Below, piece after piece: positions 12,742-20,963 of a DNA stretch of 64,000 bases (the stretch's first letter is position 1; each line of letters opens with the position of its first letter). Origin of the DNA: an uncultured beta proteobacterium (GTDB lineage: Bacteria; Pseudomonadota; Gammaproteobacteria; Burkholderiales; Rhodocyclaceae); assembly GCA_903908065.1 (NCBI GenBank), contig CAIVQO010000033.1:1-64000 (forward strand), given 5' to 3'. A model generated the notes under the pieces. It had not been told where the DNA came from. It worked only from the letters and a program-made list of their open reading frames with translations, and made no database searches. The translations under genes and the position numbers were made by a program.

Positions 12742-13011
12742 GGTTTTGTCTCCCTGGGTGGTGGCAACGCGGGAGGATTGTGTCCCACGATACCCGTGCT
12801 TGCCAATAGAAGATTTCGATGCAAGGACGATCGCGCAGGCCGCTCGTGCCCATTGCACGCCCGACTTAATCTCGAACTGGCCGGTGTTTTCCGCTGTGTG
12901 CCGAAGGCCGAATTTTTCGCCTTGGCTTAGCCTGTCGATCGAAGAGGCATGGTCGATGGCGGGGCTGCACGACGATGCCGTGTTCGGTTCATCGAGAGCG
13001 CAGGGGGCATC

Positions 13012-13464
13012 ATGGCAACACCGGAAATCGCATTGCTGGCGCTGGTCATCGCGGGTTTGGCTGCGGCTCCGGTTGAAGCACCGGCTCCGGCGGCGGCTGC
13101 CATTTCCCCCCCCGCCACAGAATCCGTAGCCGCTGCCGCTCCGGCCGCCAATCCTGGCCCGAACGCGAACGTCGATCCGGGCCGGCGCGTGGAAAGCGAG
13201 AGTTTCACCGCGCCGCCGGAACTGGCGCGCTGCATCGCGCACAACATCCAGCGCAAGATGCCCCACCTCAGCGTACGCCAACGCAGCGACGCGGTGGTGG
13301 ACGAGCGCATCCTGCTGGTGCTGTCGACTTCAGGTCATGAGACCTTTGGCGTAATCCGTGTCGAGGCGGATCAGGGCGGATCGAAGCTCACCACCTGGCT
13401 TGCCGGACCTAACCTGGCGGCGGCTCCGGAGGCCATCGCCAAACGGCTGGTGGCGGGTTGCTGA
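13012..13464 (+). CDS. Hypothetical exported protein
   Basis: Not recognised. The ATG at 13012 gives MATPEIALLALVIAGLAAAPVEA, a plausible signal peptide, followed by an Ala/Pro-rich stretch to about residue 60 and then a compact domain (ELARCIAHNIQRKMPHLSVRQRSDAVVDERILLVLS...). Two Cys, at the start of that domain and at the very C-terminus (VAGC), could form a disulphide. CAGGGGG lies about 8 nt upstream. It is transcribed divergently from the DUF3365 gene. GC and codon use look like the neighbours. Confidence 0.55.
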   Translation: MATPEIALLALVIAGLAAAPVEAPAPAAAAISPPATESVAAAAPAANPGPNANVDPGRRVESESFTAPPELARCIAHNIQRKMPHLSVRQRSDAVVDERILLVLSTSGHETFGVIRVEADQGGSKLTTWLAGPNLAAAPEAIAKRLVAGC

Positions 13465-13470
13465 CGAGCT

Positions 13471-13489
13471 GCTGAGCGGCTCGCTCAGC
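13471..13489. terminator. Hairpin between convergent genes, possible bidirectional terminator
   Basis: GCTGAGCG-GCT-CGCTCAGC is a perfect 8-bp stem with a 3-nt loop between the stop at 13464 and the end of the minus-strand ubiJ; it overlaps ubiJ's stop codon. There is no T-tract, so intrinsic termination is uncertain. Confidence 0.4.
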
Positions 13490-14057
13490 CCAGCAAGGCC
13501 AAACGCTTCTCCAGGCGCGCGACATCGTCTCGCAGGCGGTCGATGTCGGCCGAGAAGGCAGCAATGTCGCCCTGCTTGGCGATCAGCGGCTGTTCCTCGG
13601 TAAAGAATTCGGCCAGGTTGGCGGCGACGTTCTGCGCGGCCTGCTGTTGCCAGTTGATGAATTCCTTGCCGCCCTTGACCAGGCGGTGGGCGGCAACGTC
13701 CCCCACCAGGCGCGAGAGGTCTTCCTCGGCGTCCCAGCGCAGGTTGCGGATGACGAAGCCCAGCGCCTGGGCGAATTCGGCCGAGCCCTCGATGCGCGCG
13801 GCGCGCATCACGGTTTCCTTGCCTTGCAGCGCCAGCAATGGTGTGGCCGTCGGCAGCGAAATGGCGACTTCGAGTTCGGCGTCGGGCGCCGGGGCGGCGA
13901 TGCTGCCATCCGGCGTGATCAGGAAGGCCGCCTCGAAGGGGGGCAGCTTGATCTGCGCGGCGTGGCCGGCAAAGGGCATGAGCTTTTCGCGGGCCCAGCT
14001 CGCCTGCCCCAGCAGGTGGTTGATGGCGGCTTGCAGGGGCGGCGGCAGGGCTTGCAT
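13485..14057 (-). CDS. ubiJ: Ubiquinone biosynthesis accessory factor UbiJ (SCP2 domain)
   Basis: A 190-aa protein that in enterobacteria belongs to the cytosolic Ubi complex and binds hydrophobic quinone intermediates through an SCP2-like domain. The N-terminal half (INHLLGQASWAREKLMPFAGHAAQIKLPPFEAAFLITPDG) is the SCP2 pattern. The C-terminal half is helical and ends in the coiled coil IDRLRDDVARLEKRLALL. The ATG at 14057 is used; the track ORF runs further upstream into another frame of the Tim44-like gene. It is on the same strand as ubiE, but a Tim44-like gene intervenes and no ubiB follows. Confidence 0.82.
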   Translation of the reverse strand: MQALPPPLQAAINHLLGQASWAREKLMPFAGHAAQIKLPPFEAAFLITPDGSIAAPAPDAELEVAISLPTATPLLALQGKETVMRAARIEGSAEFAQALGFVIRNLRWDAEEDLSRLVGDVAAHRLVKGGKEFINWQQQAAQNVAANLAEFFTEEQPLIAKQGDIAAFSADIDRLRDDVARLEKRLALLG

Positions 14058-14061
14058 GGGC

Positions 14062-14955
14062 TCAGGCCTGCTGGATGCCGGCGATGGTCCAGCCGCGGCT
14101 GCCGTCGATCGGCTTGGCCAGATGCCAGATTTCGGCAAAGGCCTCGGGCGCGGCGTTGTCCTCGCGGATCTGGCCATGGAAGCGCACGCTGGCGACGTGG
14201 TCGCCGCCCTCGGTGACGACTTCCAATACCTCGGCATCAAGCTGCTGGACGTCGGTTTCCTGTGCCTTCGCACCGCGCTCTTCGAGTTGCATCTTGATCT
14301 CGGCGAAGAGTTCGGGGGCGGTGAATTGGCGAATGTCTTCCATGTCGCCGCGGTCGTTGGCGGCCTGCAGGCGGATGAAATTGAGCTTGGCTTGGCGCAC
14401 GAAACCGGAGACGTCGAAGTCAGCCGGGATGTTGCCGGCCGCGACTGAAGTGGCGGGCGCCGTCGCCGTGCTGCCAGCGCCGACTGTTGGCGAGGCGTCG
14501 AACTTCGCCGGCGTGAAGCTGGAGGGGCCGGCACCGGCGTATTGCATCGCCGGCTGCGGTTCGCGCTTGCGCATCAGCATGCGCACGACGAAGATGGCCG
14601 CGAATACCAGCAGGGCGATCAGCAGGAAGTTGGCGGCGGCTTCACCCAGCCCGAAGTGGGAGAGCAGGGCGGCGATGCCGAGGCCGGCGGCAAGCCCGGC
14701 CAAGGGGCCGAGGAAGCGGCTCATGCCCTGCTTGGGCGGCGTGGCGGTGGGTGCGGCGGCGGCCGGGCTGGCGGCAGGGGCGGCGGGCTTGGCCGCCTGG
14801 GTTGGCGCAGCAGCAGGCGCCGCGGGCGCGGGCGTGGCCTGGCGCTGCATGCCGACCGATTTGCCTCCGCCAAGGCGCTTGGCCTCGGCGTCGTGGACCG
14901 TCAGGCCAAGGCCGACGACTAGGGCGAACGCAGAGATTGCGAGTTGCTTGATCAT
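14062..14955 (-). CDS. Tim44-like domain membrane protein
   Basis: A 297-aa protein. The N-terminal signal/anchor (MIKQLAISAFALVVGLGLTVHDAEA) is followed by a low-complexity Ala/Pro/Thr linker. Two short hydrophobic segments come next (FLGPLAGLAAGLGIAALLSHFG and FLLIALLVFAAIFVVRMLM). The C-terminal Tim44/NTF2-like domain is FDVSGFVRQAKLNFIRLQAANDRGDMEDIRQFTAPELFAEI. Bacterial members are envelope proteins of unclear role. It is 4 nt upstream of ubiJ and 14 nt downstream of ubiE, so it is probably co-transcribed with them. A near-copy of the iterated decamer (GCGCCGACTG) lies in the linker. Confidence 0.85.
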   Translation of the reverse strand: MIKQLAISAFALVVGLGLTVHDAEAKRLGGGKSVGMQRQATPAPAAPAAAPTQAAKPAAPAASPAAAAPTATPPKQGMSRFLGPLAGLAAGLGIAALLSHFGLGEAAANFLLIALLVFAAIFVVRMLMRKREPQPAMQYAGAGPSSFTPAKFDASPTVGAGSTATAPATSVAAGNIPADFDVSGFVRQAKLNFIRLQAANDRGDMEDIRQFTAPELFAEIKMQLEERGAKAQETDVQQLDAEVLEVVTEGGDHVASVRFHGQIREDNAAPEAFAEIWHLAKPIDGSRGWTIAGIQQA

Positions 14956-14969
14956 GTGGGTACTCCTCC

Positions 14970-15701
14970 TCAGAATTTGTAGCCCCGATGCAGGGCGACC
15001 ACGCCTGCCGTCAGGTTGAATACTTCGACACGCTCCAGGCCGGCCTGTTCCATCATGGCCTTCAGTGTGGCCTGGTCAGGATGCATGCGAATCGATTCGG
15101 CGAGGTAGCGATAGGAATCGGCATCGCCGGCGAACTTGCTGCCCAGCCAGGGCAGGACATGGAAGGAATAGGCGTCATAGGCCTTTTCCAGTGGCTTCCA
15201 GACCTTGGAAAACTCCAGCACCAGCAGGCGTCCGCCGGGTCGCAGCACGCGGCGCATCTCGGCCAGCGCGGCGTCCTTGTGCGTCATGTTGCGCAGGCCG
15301 AAGGCGACGGTGACGATGTCGAAGTGGTTGTCCGGGAATGGCAGCTTCTCGGCATCGCATTGCGCGGTGGGGGCCAGCACGCCTTCATCCAGCAGGCGGT
15401 CGCGGCCCACCGTGAGCATGGCGTTGTTGATGTCGGTGAGCCAGACCTGCCCCTGCTTGCCGACACGTTTGGCGAAGGCGGAGGAGAGATCGGCGGTGCC
15501 GCCGGCGACATCGAGCACGCGTTCGCCGGGACGCGGCGCAGCGATCTCGATCGCGAACTTCTTCCACAGGCGGTGCAGGCCGGCCGACATCAGGTCGTTC
15601 ATCAGGTCGTACTTGCCGGCGACGGACGAAAACACGCCGGCGACGCGTTGCGCCTTTTCCTGCTCGTCTACCGTCTCGTAACCGAAATGGGTCTGGCTCA
15701 T
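14970..15701 (-). CDS. ubiE: Ubiquinone/menaquinone C-methyltransferase UbiE
   Basis: SAM-dependent C-methyltransferase of quinone synthesis, 243 aa, which methylates 2-polyprenyl-6-methoxy-1,4-benzoquinol (and demethylmenaquinol where present). It starts [47 protein letters not shown], the family signature. The SAM-binding motif [12 protein letters not shown] is near residue 61, and [17 protein letters not shown] follows. The C-terminus ends HRGYKF. The ATG overlaps the DUF971 stop by one base (TGATG), indicating coupling. Confidence 0.96.
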   Translation of the reverse strand: MSQTHFGYETVDEQEKAQRVAGVFSSVAGKYDLMNDLMSAGLHRLWKKFAIEIAAPRPGERVLDVAGGTADLSSAFAKRVGKQGQVWLTDINNAMLTVGRDRLLDEGVLAPTAQCDAEKLPFPDNHFDIVTVAFGLRNMTHKDAALAEMRRVLRPGGRLLVLEFSKVWKPLEKAYDAYSFHVLPWLGSKFAGDADSYRYLAESIRMHPDQATLKAMMEQAGLERVEVFNLTAGVVALHRGYKF

Positions 15702-16123
15702 CAGTGTTTGCCGCAGCCGCCACCGGATTTGGGGGGCTGGGTGGTCGAATCGATATCGCGGCTGGCACCCGCATTTTCAAGCCGGGCGAGGTAATCGGCC
15801 CACAGCGCGTCCTGGTTCACGCCCAGGTCGTAGAGCAGGTCCCAGGAATAGATGCCGGAGTCGTGGCCGTCGGAAAAGGTCGGCTTCACGGCGTAGTTGC
15901 CAACGCCTTCGAGGTCGGTGATCTCGACGTTGCGCTTGCCGGTTTGCAGGGTTTCCTGGCCCGGGCCATGGCCACGCACCTCGGCGGAAGGGCTGTACAC
16001 GCGCAGGTATTCGGCCGGCAGCTGGTAACGGCTGCCGTCCTCGAAGCCCAGTTCGAGGACGCGCGATTTCTTGTGCAGGGTGATCTCGGTCGGGATGGGT
16101 GTCTTGCGGTCGAGGCCGGACAT
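15701..16123 (-). CDS. DUF971 (GBBH-like N-terminal domain) protein
   Basis: A 140-aa protein containing the DUF971 domain that also forms the N-terminus of gamma-butyrobetaine hydroxylases. Visible pattern: [36 protein letters not shown] and [28 protein letters not shown]. The C-terminus is GGGCGKH, and metal or Fe-S handling has been proposed for related proteins, but nothing here proves it. It is the first gene of the group with ubiE and is divergent from phoB, sharing a 115-nt intergenic region. Confidence 0.85.
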   Translation of the reverse strand: MSGLDRKTPIPTEITLHKKSRVLELGFEDGSRYQLPAEYLRVYSPSAEVRGHGPGQETLQTGKRNVEITDLEGVGNYAVKPTFSDGHDSGIYSWDLLYDLGVNQDALWADYLARLENAGASRDIDSTTQPPKSGGGCGKH

Positions 16124-16176
16124 GGTTCTGGCTCCTTGCAGGGGCCGCTATCATAGCGCAGACGCGGCATCGGCCG

Positions 16177-16221
16177 ATGTCACGGAACCGTAATCAAGCT
16201 GCAATACACTGGCCTTATTCC
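16177..16221 (+). promoter_or_regulatory. Pho box and -10 element upstream of phoBR
   Basis: Three 7-mers spaced by exactly 4 nt: ATGTCAC-GGAA-CCGTAAT-CAAG-CTGCAAT (16177-16205), each close to the PhoB half-site CTGTCAT. A TATTCC -10 candidate starts 10 nt after the last repeat (16216-16221), the spacing known for PhoB-activated promoters that lack a -35. phoB starts 18 nt further on, so autoregulation by PhoB is inferred. Confidence 0.8.
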
Positions 16222-16238
16222 ATTGTTTCGGTAAGCCC

Positions 16239-16925
16239 ATGCCCGCAAGCATCCTGGTCGTCGAAGACGAGCCCGCAATCCAGTCCCTGATCGACGTCAA
16301 CCTGCAACGCGCCGGCCATGGCGTGATTCTGGCGGCCGACGCCGAATCCGCCCGGCGCGAAGTGCAGAAGGCTCTGCCCGACCTGGTGTTGCTCGACTGG
16401 ATGCTGCCGGGCATGAGCGGGATCGATTTCGCCCGCCAGTTGCGCGCCGACCCGCGCACCCGCCGCCTGCCCATCATCATGCTTACGGCGCGTGCCGAAG
16501 AGCGCGACAAGATCGAAGGCCTCGATGTCGGCGCCGACGACTACGTGACCAAGCCCTTCAGTCCGCGCGAACTGATGGCGCGCATCAAGGCGGTGCTGAG
16601 GCGTAATGCCCCGCAGGCCACCGACGACATCGTCGACCTGGGCGGCCTGCGCCTCGACCCGGCGACCCATCGCGTAACGGCCGGCGCGGCGGAAGTCGCG
16701 CTGGGGCCCACCGAATTCCGCCTGCTGCATTACCTGATGACGCATCCCGAGCGGGTGCACGGCCGCCCGCAGCTGCTCGACCAGGTCTGGGGCGACCACG
16801 TTTTTGTCGAAGAACGCACGGTGGATGTACACATCCGCCGCCTGCGCGCGGCCTTGGAACCGCTGGGACTGGAGGGCCTGATCCAGACGGTGCGCGGCAG
16901 TGGTTATCGGTTTTCGGCGCAGTGA
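16239..16925 (+). CDS. phoB: Phosphate regulon response regulator PhoB
   Basis: OmpR-family transcriptional activator, 228 aa. The receiver domain (about 1-120) has the acidic pocket VVEDEP, phospho-acceptor Asp in LVLLDWMLPGMSG, Thr in IIMLTARAEERDKIEGLD and Lys in YVTKPFSPREL. The winged-helix domain ends ERTVDVHIRRLRAALEPLGLEGLIQTVRGSGYRFS. The PhoB assignment rests on the MLPGMSG/GADDYVTKPFSPRELMARIKAVLRR wording, the overlapping phoR and the upstream Pho box. No pst or phoU genes are nearby. Confidence 0.93.
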   Translation: MPASILVVEDEPAIQSLIDVNLQRAGHGVILAADAESARREVQKALPDLVLLDWMLPGMSGIDFARQLRADPRTRRLPIIMLTARAEERDKIEGLDVGADDYVTKPFSPRELMARIKAVLRRNAPQATDDIVDLGGLRLDPATHRVTAGAAEVALGPTEFRLLHYLMTHPERVHGRPQLLDQVWGDHVFVEERTVDVHIRRLRAALEPLGLEGLIQTVRGSGYRFSAQ

Positions 16926-18226
16926 GGGCCGTTGCTGCCGAGCTGCTGACGGCGCTGGCGCTGATCCTGCTGGCGGCCGTTGCCGGCTGGTTCATCGATC
17001 GCGATCGCGGCGCCGGCTTCCTGGCGTTCTGTACGCTCGGTTTATTTTTCCTGCGCCAGCTGTGGATGGTGCTGCGCCTGGTGCACTGGGCCGGGCGTCC
17101 GCTGGGCACGCCCACCCCAAGCGCGAGCGGCGCCTGGAGCGCGGCCTTCGAGGCCCTGCACCGGCGCGCCCGCCTCTCCAGCGCTGAGAGCGAGCAGGCG
17201 ACCCAGGAGCTGGTGCGCTTTCGCCGTGCCGCCGAAGCCCTGCCCGACGGCGTGCTGATCCTCGACGGCCATCGCGCCATCGAATGGATGAACCTGCAAG
17301 CCGAGGTATGCCTCGGGCTCAAGGCCTCGGTGGATACCGGCAGCCGGATCACCCATTTGCTGCGCGAGCCGGAGTTCCTCGCCTACCTCGACAACACTGA
17401 CCATCGCGGCGTGCCGCTGGAGCTCCAGACCCAGCGCAATCCGGGGCGCATCCTGCAACTGCAGGCTGCGCCCTTCGCCGCCGGGCGCACCCTGCTGTTG
17501 GTGCGCGACGTGACGCAGCTGCAGAAGCTGGCCACCATGCGGCGCGACTTCGTTGCCAATGTCTCGCATGAACTGAAGACGCCGCTGACGGTGACCCTGG
17601 GCTTCATCGAGACGGCACAGGACGCTCTGGAAGATACCCCGCCGGCCGAAGTTGCCCGTTACCTGCATACCGCCGGCGAGCAGGCACGGCGCATGCAGCA
17701 GTTGATCGAGGACCTGCTGACGCTCTCCGCGCTGGAAACCGATTCGCCGCCGCCGTTGGAAGACCGGGTCGGCACCGCGGCGCTGCTGGAGGACATACTT
17801 TCCGATGTACGCGTGTTGTCGGCAGGACGCCATCAGGTGCGGCTCGAAAACACCGGCCCGACCTGGCTGCTGGGCAGTGCGCGCGAACTGCGTTCGGCCT
17901 TTGGCAATTTGGCCGGCAATGCCGTGCGCTATTCACCCGATGGCGGGGAGATCGTCCTGCGCTGGTCGCCGGCCGGCGATGCGGGTGCGCGCTTCGCGGT
18001 CAGCGACCAGGGCATCGGCATCGCCGCGGAACACCTGCCGCGCCTGACCGAGCGCTTTTATCGCGTCGACCGCGGGCGGTCGCGCGACGCGGGCGGAACC
18101 GGGCTTGGGCTGGCCATCGTCAAGCACGTGCTGGAGCGCCACCAGGCGGTGCTGCGCATCGAAAGCGAGCCGGGTCGCGGCTCAAGCTTCAGCGTGATCT
18201 TCCCGGCGCACCGGGTTCAGTCGTAG
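16922..18226 (+). CDS. phoR: Phosphate regulon sensor histidine kinase PhoR (GTG start)
   Basis: A 434-aa membrane histidine kinase that phosphorylates PhoB under phosphate limitation. Two N-terminal TM helices with a very short periplasmic loop (as in PhoR, which senses through the Pst/PhoU system) are followed by a PAS-like region around residues 95-200. The H-box FVANVSHELKTPLTVTLGF is near residue 214 and the N-box RSAFGNLAGNAVRYSPDGG near 329. The G-boxes are DQGIGIAAEHLPRLTERFYRVD and GGTGLGLAIVKHVLERH. It starts at a GTG overlapping the phoB stop (GTGA). Its end overlaps the convergent next gene by 10 nt. Confidence 0.93.
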   Translation: MRAVAAELLTALALILLAAVAGWFIDRDRGAGFLAFCTLGLFFLRQLWMVLRLVHWAGRPLGTPTPSASGAWSAAFEALHRRARLSSAESEQATQELVRFRRAAEALPDGVLILDGHRAIEWMNLQAEVCLGLKASVDTGSRITHLLREPEFLAYLDNTDHRGVPLELQTQRNPGRILQLQAAPFAAGRTLLLVRDVTQLQKLATMRRDFVANVSHELKTPLTVTLGFIETAQDALEDTPPAEVARYLHTAGEQARRMQQLIEDLLTLSALETDSPPPLEDRVGTAALLEDILSDVRVLSAGRHQVRLENTGPTWLLGSARELRSAFGNLAGNAVRYSPDGGEIVLRWSPAGDAGARFAVSDQGIGIAAEHLPRLTERFYRVDRGRSRDAGGTGLGLAIVKHVLERHQAVLRIESEPGRGSSFSVIFPAHRVQS

Positions 18227-19875
18227 TAGTTGCAGCGCTCGAATTCGATGCCGCGATCGAGTACGCGGAAGAGTTTGCGCGTTTCGGTTTTCTGGTCGAC
18301 CATTACCTCGACCATGCGATCAAGGCGGAAGGTGCCCGCAGGCAGGATCAGGCTCGCGGATTCCTTCAGCGCGGGAATCGCCGGCAGGACGAAACCCTGC
18401 TGCCACGCCGATTTGGTGCCGGTGGCGTCGAGCGCGCGAATGGCCGCCGGGCGCGCTTCGCCGGGGAAGAGCTGCAGGCCGGCCACCAGGGAATTGTCGC
18501 CTTCGCGCAGGACCCAGCGCACGTTGCCGACCACGAAGTAATGGCCGTCGGCGATGCGCGTCGCCACCACCTGGCCCGGACCGATGCGGGCACCTTCCTT
18601 GAGCGGCCGGCGCAGGCGCAATCCCGAGGCCGATTCATCAACCACGCGCCAGTTTTCGACGTGCGCCTCGGACTTGGCGTTGCCGGCTGCGCTGCGCTGG
18701 CTGTGGTTGCCGAAGGTTTCGAATTCCTCGCGTTCCTGACGCAGCATGGAATCCGAACGCGACGGGGCGCGGAAAGGGGTGCGCCCGGAAAGTTCGAAAT
18801 GCACGTTCTCCAGTCCGCCGACAAAGGCGCATTCGGCATTGGCCGGCTGACGCTCCTGGCGGCGGGTGGCGCCGCCCTTGCACCAGCGCAGCAGCACGCG
18901 TTGCAGGAGCAGGGTGGCCGCCGGTTGCGTGACGTCGTCGCCGAGTTGCAACTCGCCCGGTGCGCGGCCCTGCTCCAGCAGCGTGATGCGGGCGACTAGG
19001 CTCTTCCGCAAATCCGTGGTCTCAAGCCAGCGACCGCCCTCGGCCTGTCGCGGCAGGTAGCTGGGCGGCCGGTCCGATTCGAGGTCCACCCACAGCGGCA
19101 CGGCGCGATTGCGGATGTCCTCGGGCGGCGCCGTCAGCAGGTGCAACTTGGCGCCCCAGCGACGCGCCCAGCGCGCCACCCAGCTGACATGGCGGGCGGG
19201 CAATTCATAGACATTGGCGGCGCTGAGCAGGCAGCATTCGGCATACGCGGCCAGCGCGCTGGTATGCACGCTGCCGTGGTGCACTGGATCATTCACGGCG
19301 CGGTTGGCGATGCCGAGGATTTCCGTCGCCCGCAGGATCTGATGCAGCTTCTGCCAGTAAATGGCATCGGGCAGCTGGCTGCCGCGCGCCAGGTCAAGCT
19401 GCCAATCGGCAAATACCGCTATGGCCCGCTGGGCCGTCAGCGCCGCTTGGGCCGCCTGCTTCGAATCGGCCTGGCAATGTTCGCGCAGCCTAGCCAGTTG
19501 CTCGGGCGAGGCCGAAACGCTGCCGCAGGCTTCGTCGAAGCAGCGCAGATAGCCCAGCGCCAGCTCGATCCAGACATTCAGGGAGGTGCCCAGCGCGGCC
19601 TGTTCATGCGGCGCCAGGGGCAGGGGCTTGGCGGCGAACTTCTTGGCCGCGTCGTCCTGCACGTCGCACAGCGGCGCACGCAGGGCTTCGAGGATCTTGA
19701 AGCGTTCCTCGGTCGGCAGGGTATAGCGGTGCAGCAAGTTGAGCTGGCGCAGCAACATCGATTGCGCCTGCACCGCATTGGCCATGGGTATCGTTGCCAG
19801 CCAGTCCTGGCACGCCACTACATTGACGAAGGCGGGCGGTTGTTCGGTTCCGGTCGGGGGCAGGTCGAAGTTCAT
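18217..19875 (-). CDS. Large PilZ-like domain protein, possible c-di-GMP effector
   Basis: A 552-aa cytoplasmic protein of uncertain role. The ATG at 19875 (MNFDLPPTGTEQPPAF) overlaps the upstream HIT stop by 4 nt. The first about 380 residues look all-helical. After about 430 there is a PilZ-like stretch (VENWRVVDESASGLRLRRPL ... IGPGQVVATRIADGHYFVVGNVRWVLREGDNSLVAGLQLFPGEARP). In PilZ proteins a D/NxSxxG motif binds c-di-GMP, and DESASGLRL fits it, but the preceding RxxxR is not obvious, so ligand binding is an inference. Conserved in betaproteobacteria by my recollection only. Confidence 0.6.
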   Translation of the reverse strand: MNFDLPPTGTEQPPAFVNVVACQDWLATIPMANAVQAQSMLLRQLNLLHRYTLPTEERFKILEALRAPLCDVQDDAAKKFAAKPLPLAPHEQAALGTSLNVWIELALGYLRCFDEACGSVSASPEQLARLREHCQADSKQAAQAALTAQRAIAVFADWQLDLARGSQLPDAIYWQKLHQILRATEILGIANRAVNDPVHHGSVHTSALAAYAECCLLSAANVYELPARHVSWVARWARRWGAKLHLLTAPPEDIRNRAVPLWVDLESDRPPSYLPRQAEGGRWLETTDLRKSLVARITLLEQGRAPGELQLGDDVTQPAATLLLQRVLLRWCKGGATRRQERQPANAECAFVGGLENVHFELSGRTPFRAPSRSDSMLRQEREEFETFGNHSQRSAAGNAKSEAHVENWRVVDESASGLRLRRPLKEGARIGPGQVVATRIADGHYFVVGNVRWVLREGDNSLVAGLQLFPGEARPAAIRALDATGTKSAWQQGFVLPAIPALKESASLILPAGTFRLDRMVEVMVDQKTETRKLFRVLDRGIEFERCNYYD

Positions 19876-20315
19876 GATGGTCCGGTCACGGTCGAAAGTT
19901 CGGCGGCGATCGCCTGCCGCAGGCTGTCCAGCGATTCGATCGGGTGGGGCACTGCGTCGCGCTGTGCGGCCGCCCAGATCGGCGCGGGAAAGTGGCTGTC
20001 GTCGCGCCAGCGCGGAACCACGTGCCAATGCAGGTGCGGCACCATGTTGCCGAGGCTGGCTAGGTTGATCTTGTCCGGCCGCAATGCCTTGCGCAGGCCG
20101 CGCTCGGTGGCCAGCACGGCATCCATCACGCTGCGGGCATCGCCGGCATCAAGGTCGGACATTTCGGCGACATGGCGCTTAAGGATCACGCGGCAGGAAC
20201 CGGGAAAGGCCCGTCCGGAGGTATCGGTGACGCGCACCACGCGACACAGCTCGTTCTCCCAGAGCAGTTCGCCGCCGGCTTGGTCGCACAGTTCACAGTT
20301 GCCATCCATCCTCAT
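19872..20315 (-). CDS. HIT family nucleotide-binding protein
   Basis: A 147-aa histidine-triad protein, usually a nucleotide hydrolase or transferase acting on adenylated substrates. The triad HLHWHVVPR lies near residue 95; the variant middle residue (His-Leu-His-Trp-His) fits the family's HxHxHxx pattern. An N-terminal CELC knuckle may bind metal. Starts at 20315 and 20309 are both possible. It overlaps the PilZ-like gene (ATGA), suggesting coupled translation. Confidence 0.88.
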   Translation of the reverse strand: MRMDGNCELCDQAGGELLWENELCRVVRVTDTSGRAFPGSCRVILKRHVAEMSDLDAGDARSVMDAVLATERGLRKALRPDKINLASLGNMVPHLHWHVVPRWRDDSHFPAPIWAAAQRDAVPHPIESLDSLRQAIAAELSTVTGPS

Positions 20316-20357
20316 CCGCGAAGCATAGCGCCAATCCCTGCCGCTGTGCCAGTGGCG

Positions 20358-20963
20358 CTAGCGGGAGGTGGCCGGCAGGCCCATGCGCCAGGCCCATTCG
20401 CGCGGATGCGACATGCCCTGCGGTGGCGGCGCGCGCTTGCGCTTGCCCATGCCGCCCGGCACCGCCGCCAGCGGCTTGACTTCGGATACCTCGGGGGCCG
20501 GTGTGTCGAGCGCGCGCGGCGCATAGCATCCTTCGATGCGGCCCTGCTCGTCGCGCTTGATGTTGGGCCATACCGCCTCGGCGCAGAAGGAATGGATCGT
20601 CATGCAGCGGCCGCCGTCCTCGGCACAAAGGAAGAGGTCCCAGCGTTCGTTGGTTTGCACCACGACTTTCGATCCGGCTGAGGGCACGTATTTCGCGCCG
20701 GTGAGGAAATACAGACCCTTTTCGGTTTGAACCACGGCCTGCGCGATGCGGCGGGTGTCGATTACTTCCACCGGCGTTGCCACCTGCGGTGGCGAGACCA
20801 GGGTCACCGGGTGAAAGTGCTGCCACAGAGCCGTGTTATGCAGCTTCTGGTTGCCGGCGAACTGGAAGGCCAGCACCACCGCCACTATGAAGCAGAGGAT
20901 GCCCAGCATCCAGAAGAAGGGCCGCTTGTCGAGCGGGCGGGCAGTTTCGGTCGCGGCGGTCAC
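20358..20963 (-). CDS. Single-pass membrane protein of unknown function (GTG start)
   Basis: Not recognised. I start at the GTG at 20963, which overlaps the stop of the FAD/Fe-S gene (GTGA), giving [37 protein letters not shown]: a short cytoplasmic tail and one TM helix. The following about 160 residues would face the periplasm and hold a compact domain with four Cys ([40 protein letters not shown]). The tail is basic (GKRKRAPPP). Tight coupling suggests a functional link to the oxidoreductase. The track's longer start is out of context. Confidence 0.65.
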   Translation of the reverse strand: MTAATETARPLDKRPFFWMLGILCFIVAVVLAFQFAGNQKLHNTALWQHFHPVTLVSPPQVATPVEVIDTRRIAQAVVQTEKGLYFLTGAKYVPSAGSKVVVQTNERWDLFLCAEDGGRCMTIHSFCAEAVWPNIKRDEQGRIEGCYAPRALDTPAPEVSEVKPLAAVPGGMGKRKRAPPPQGMSHPREWAWRMGLPATSR

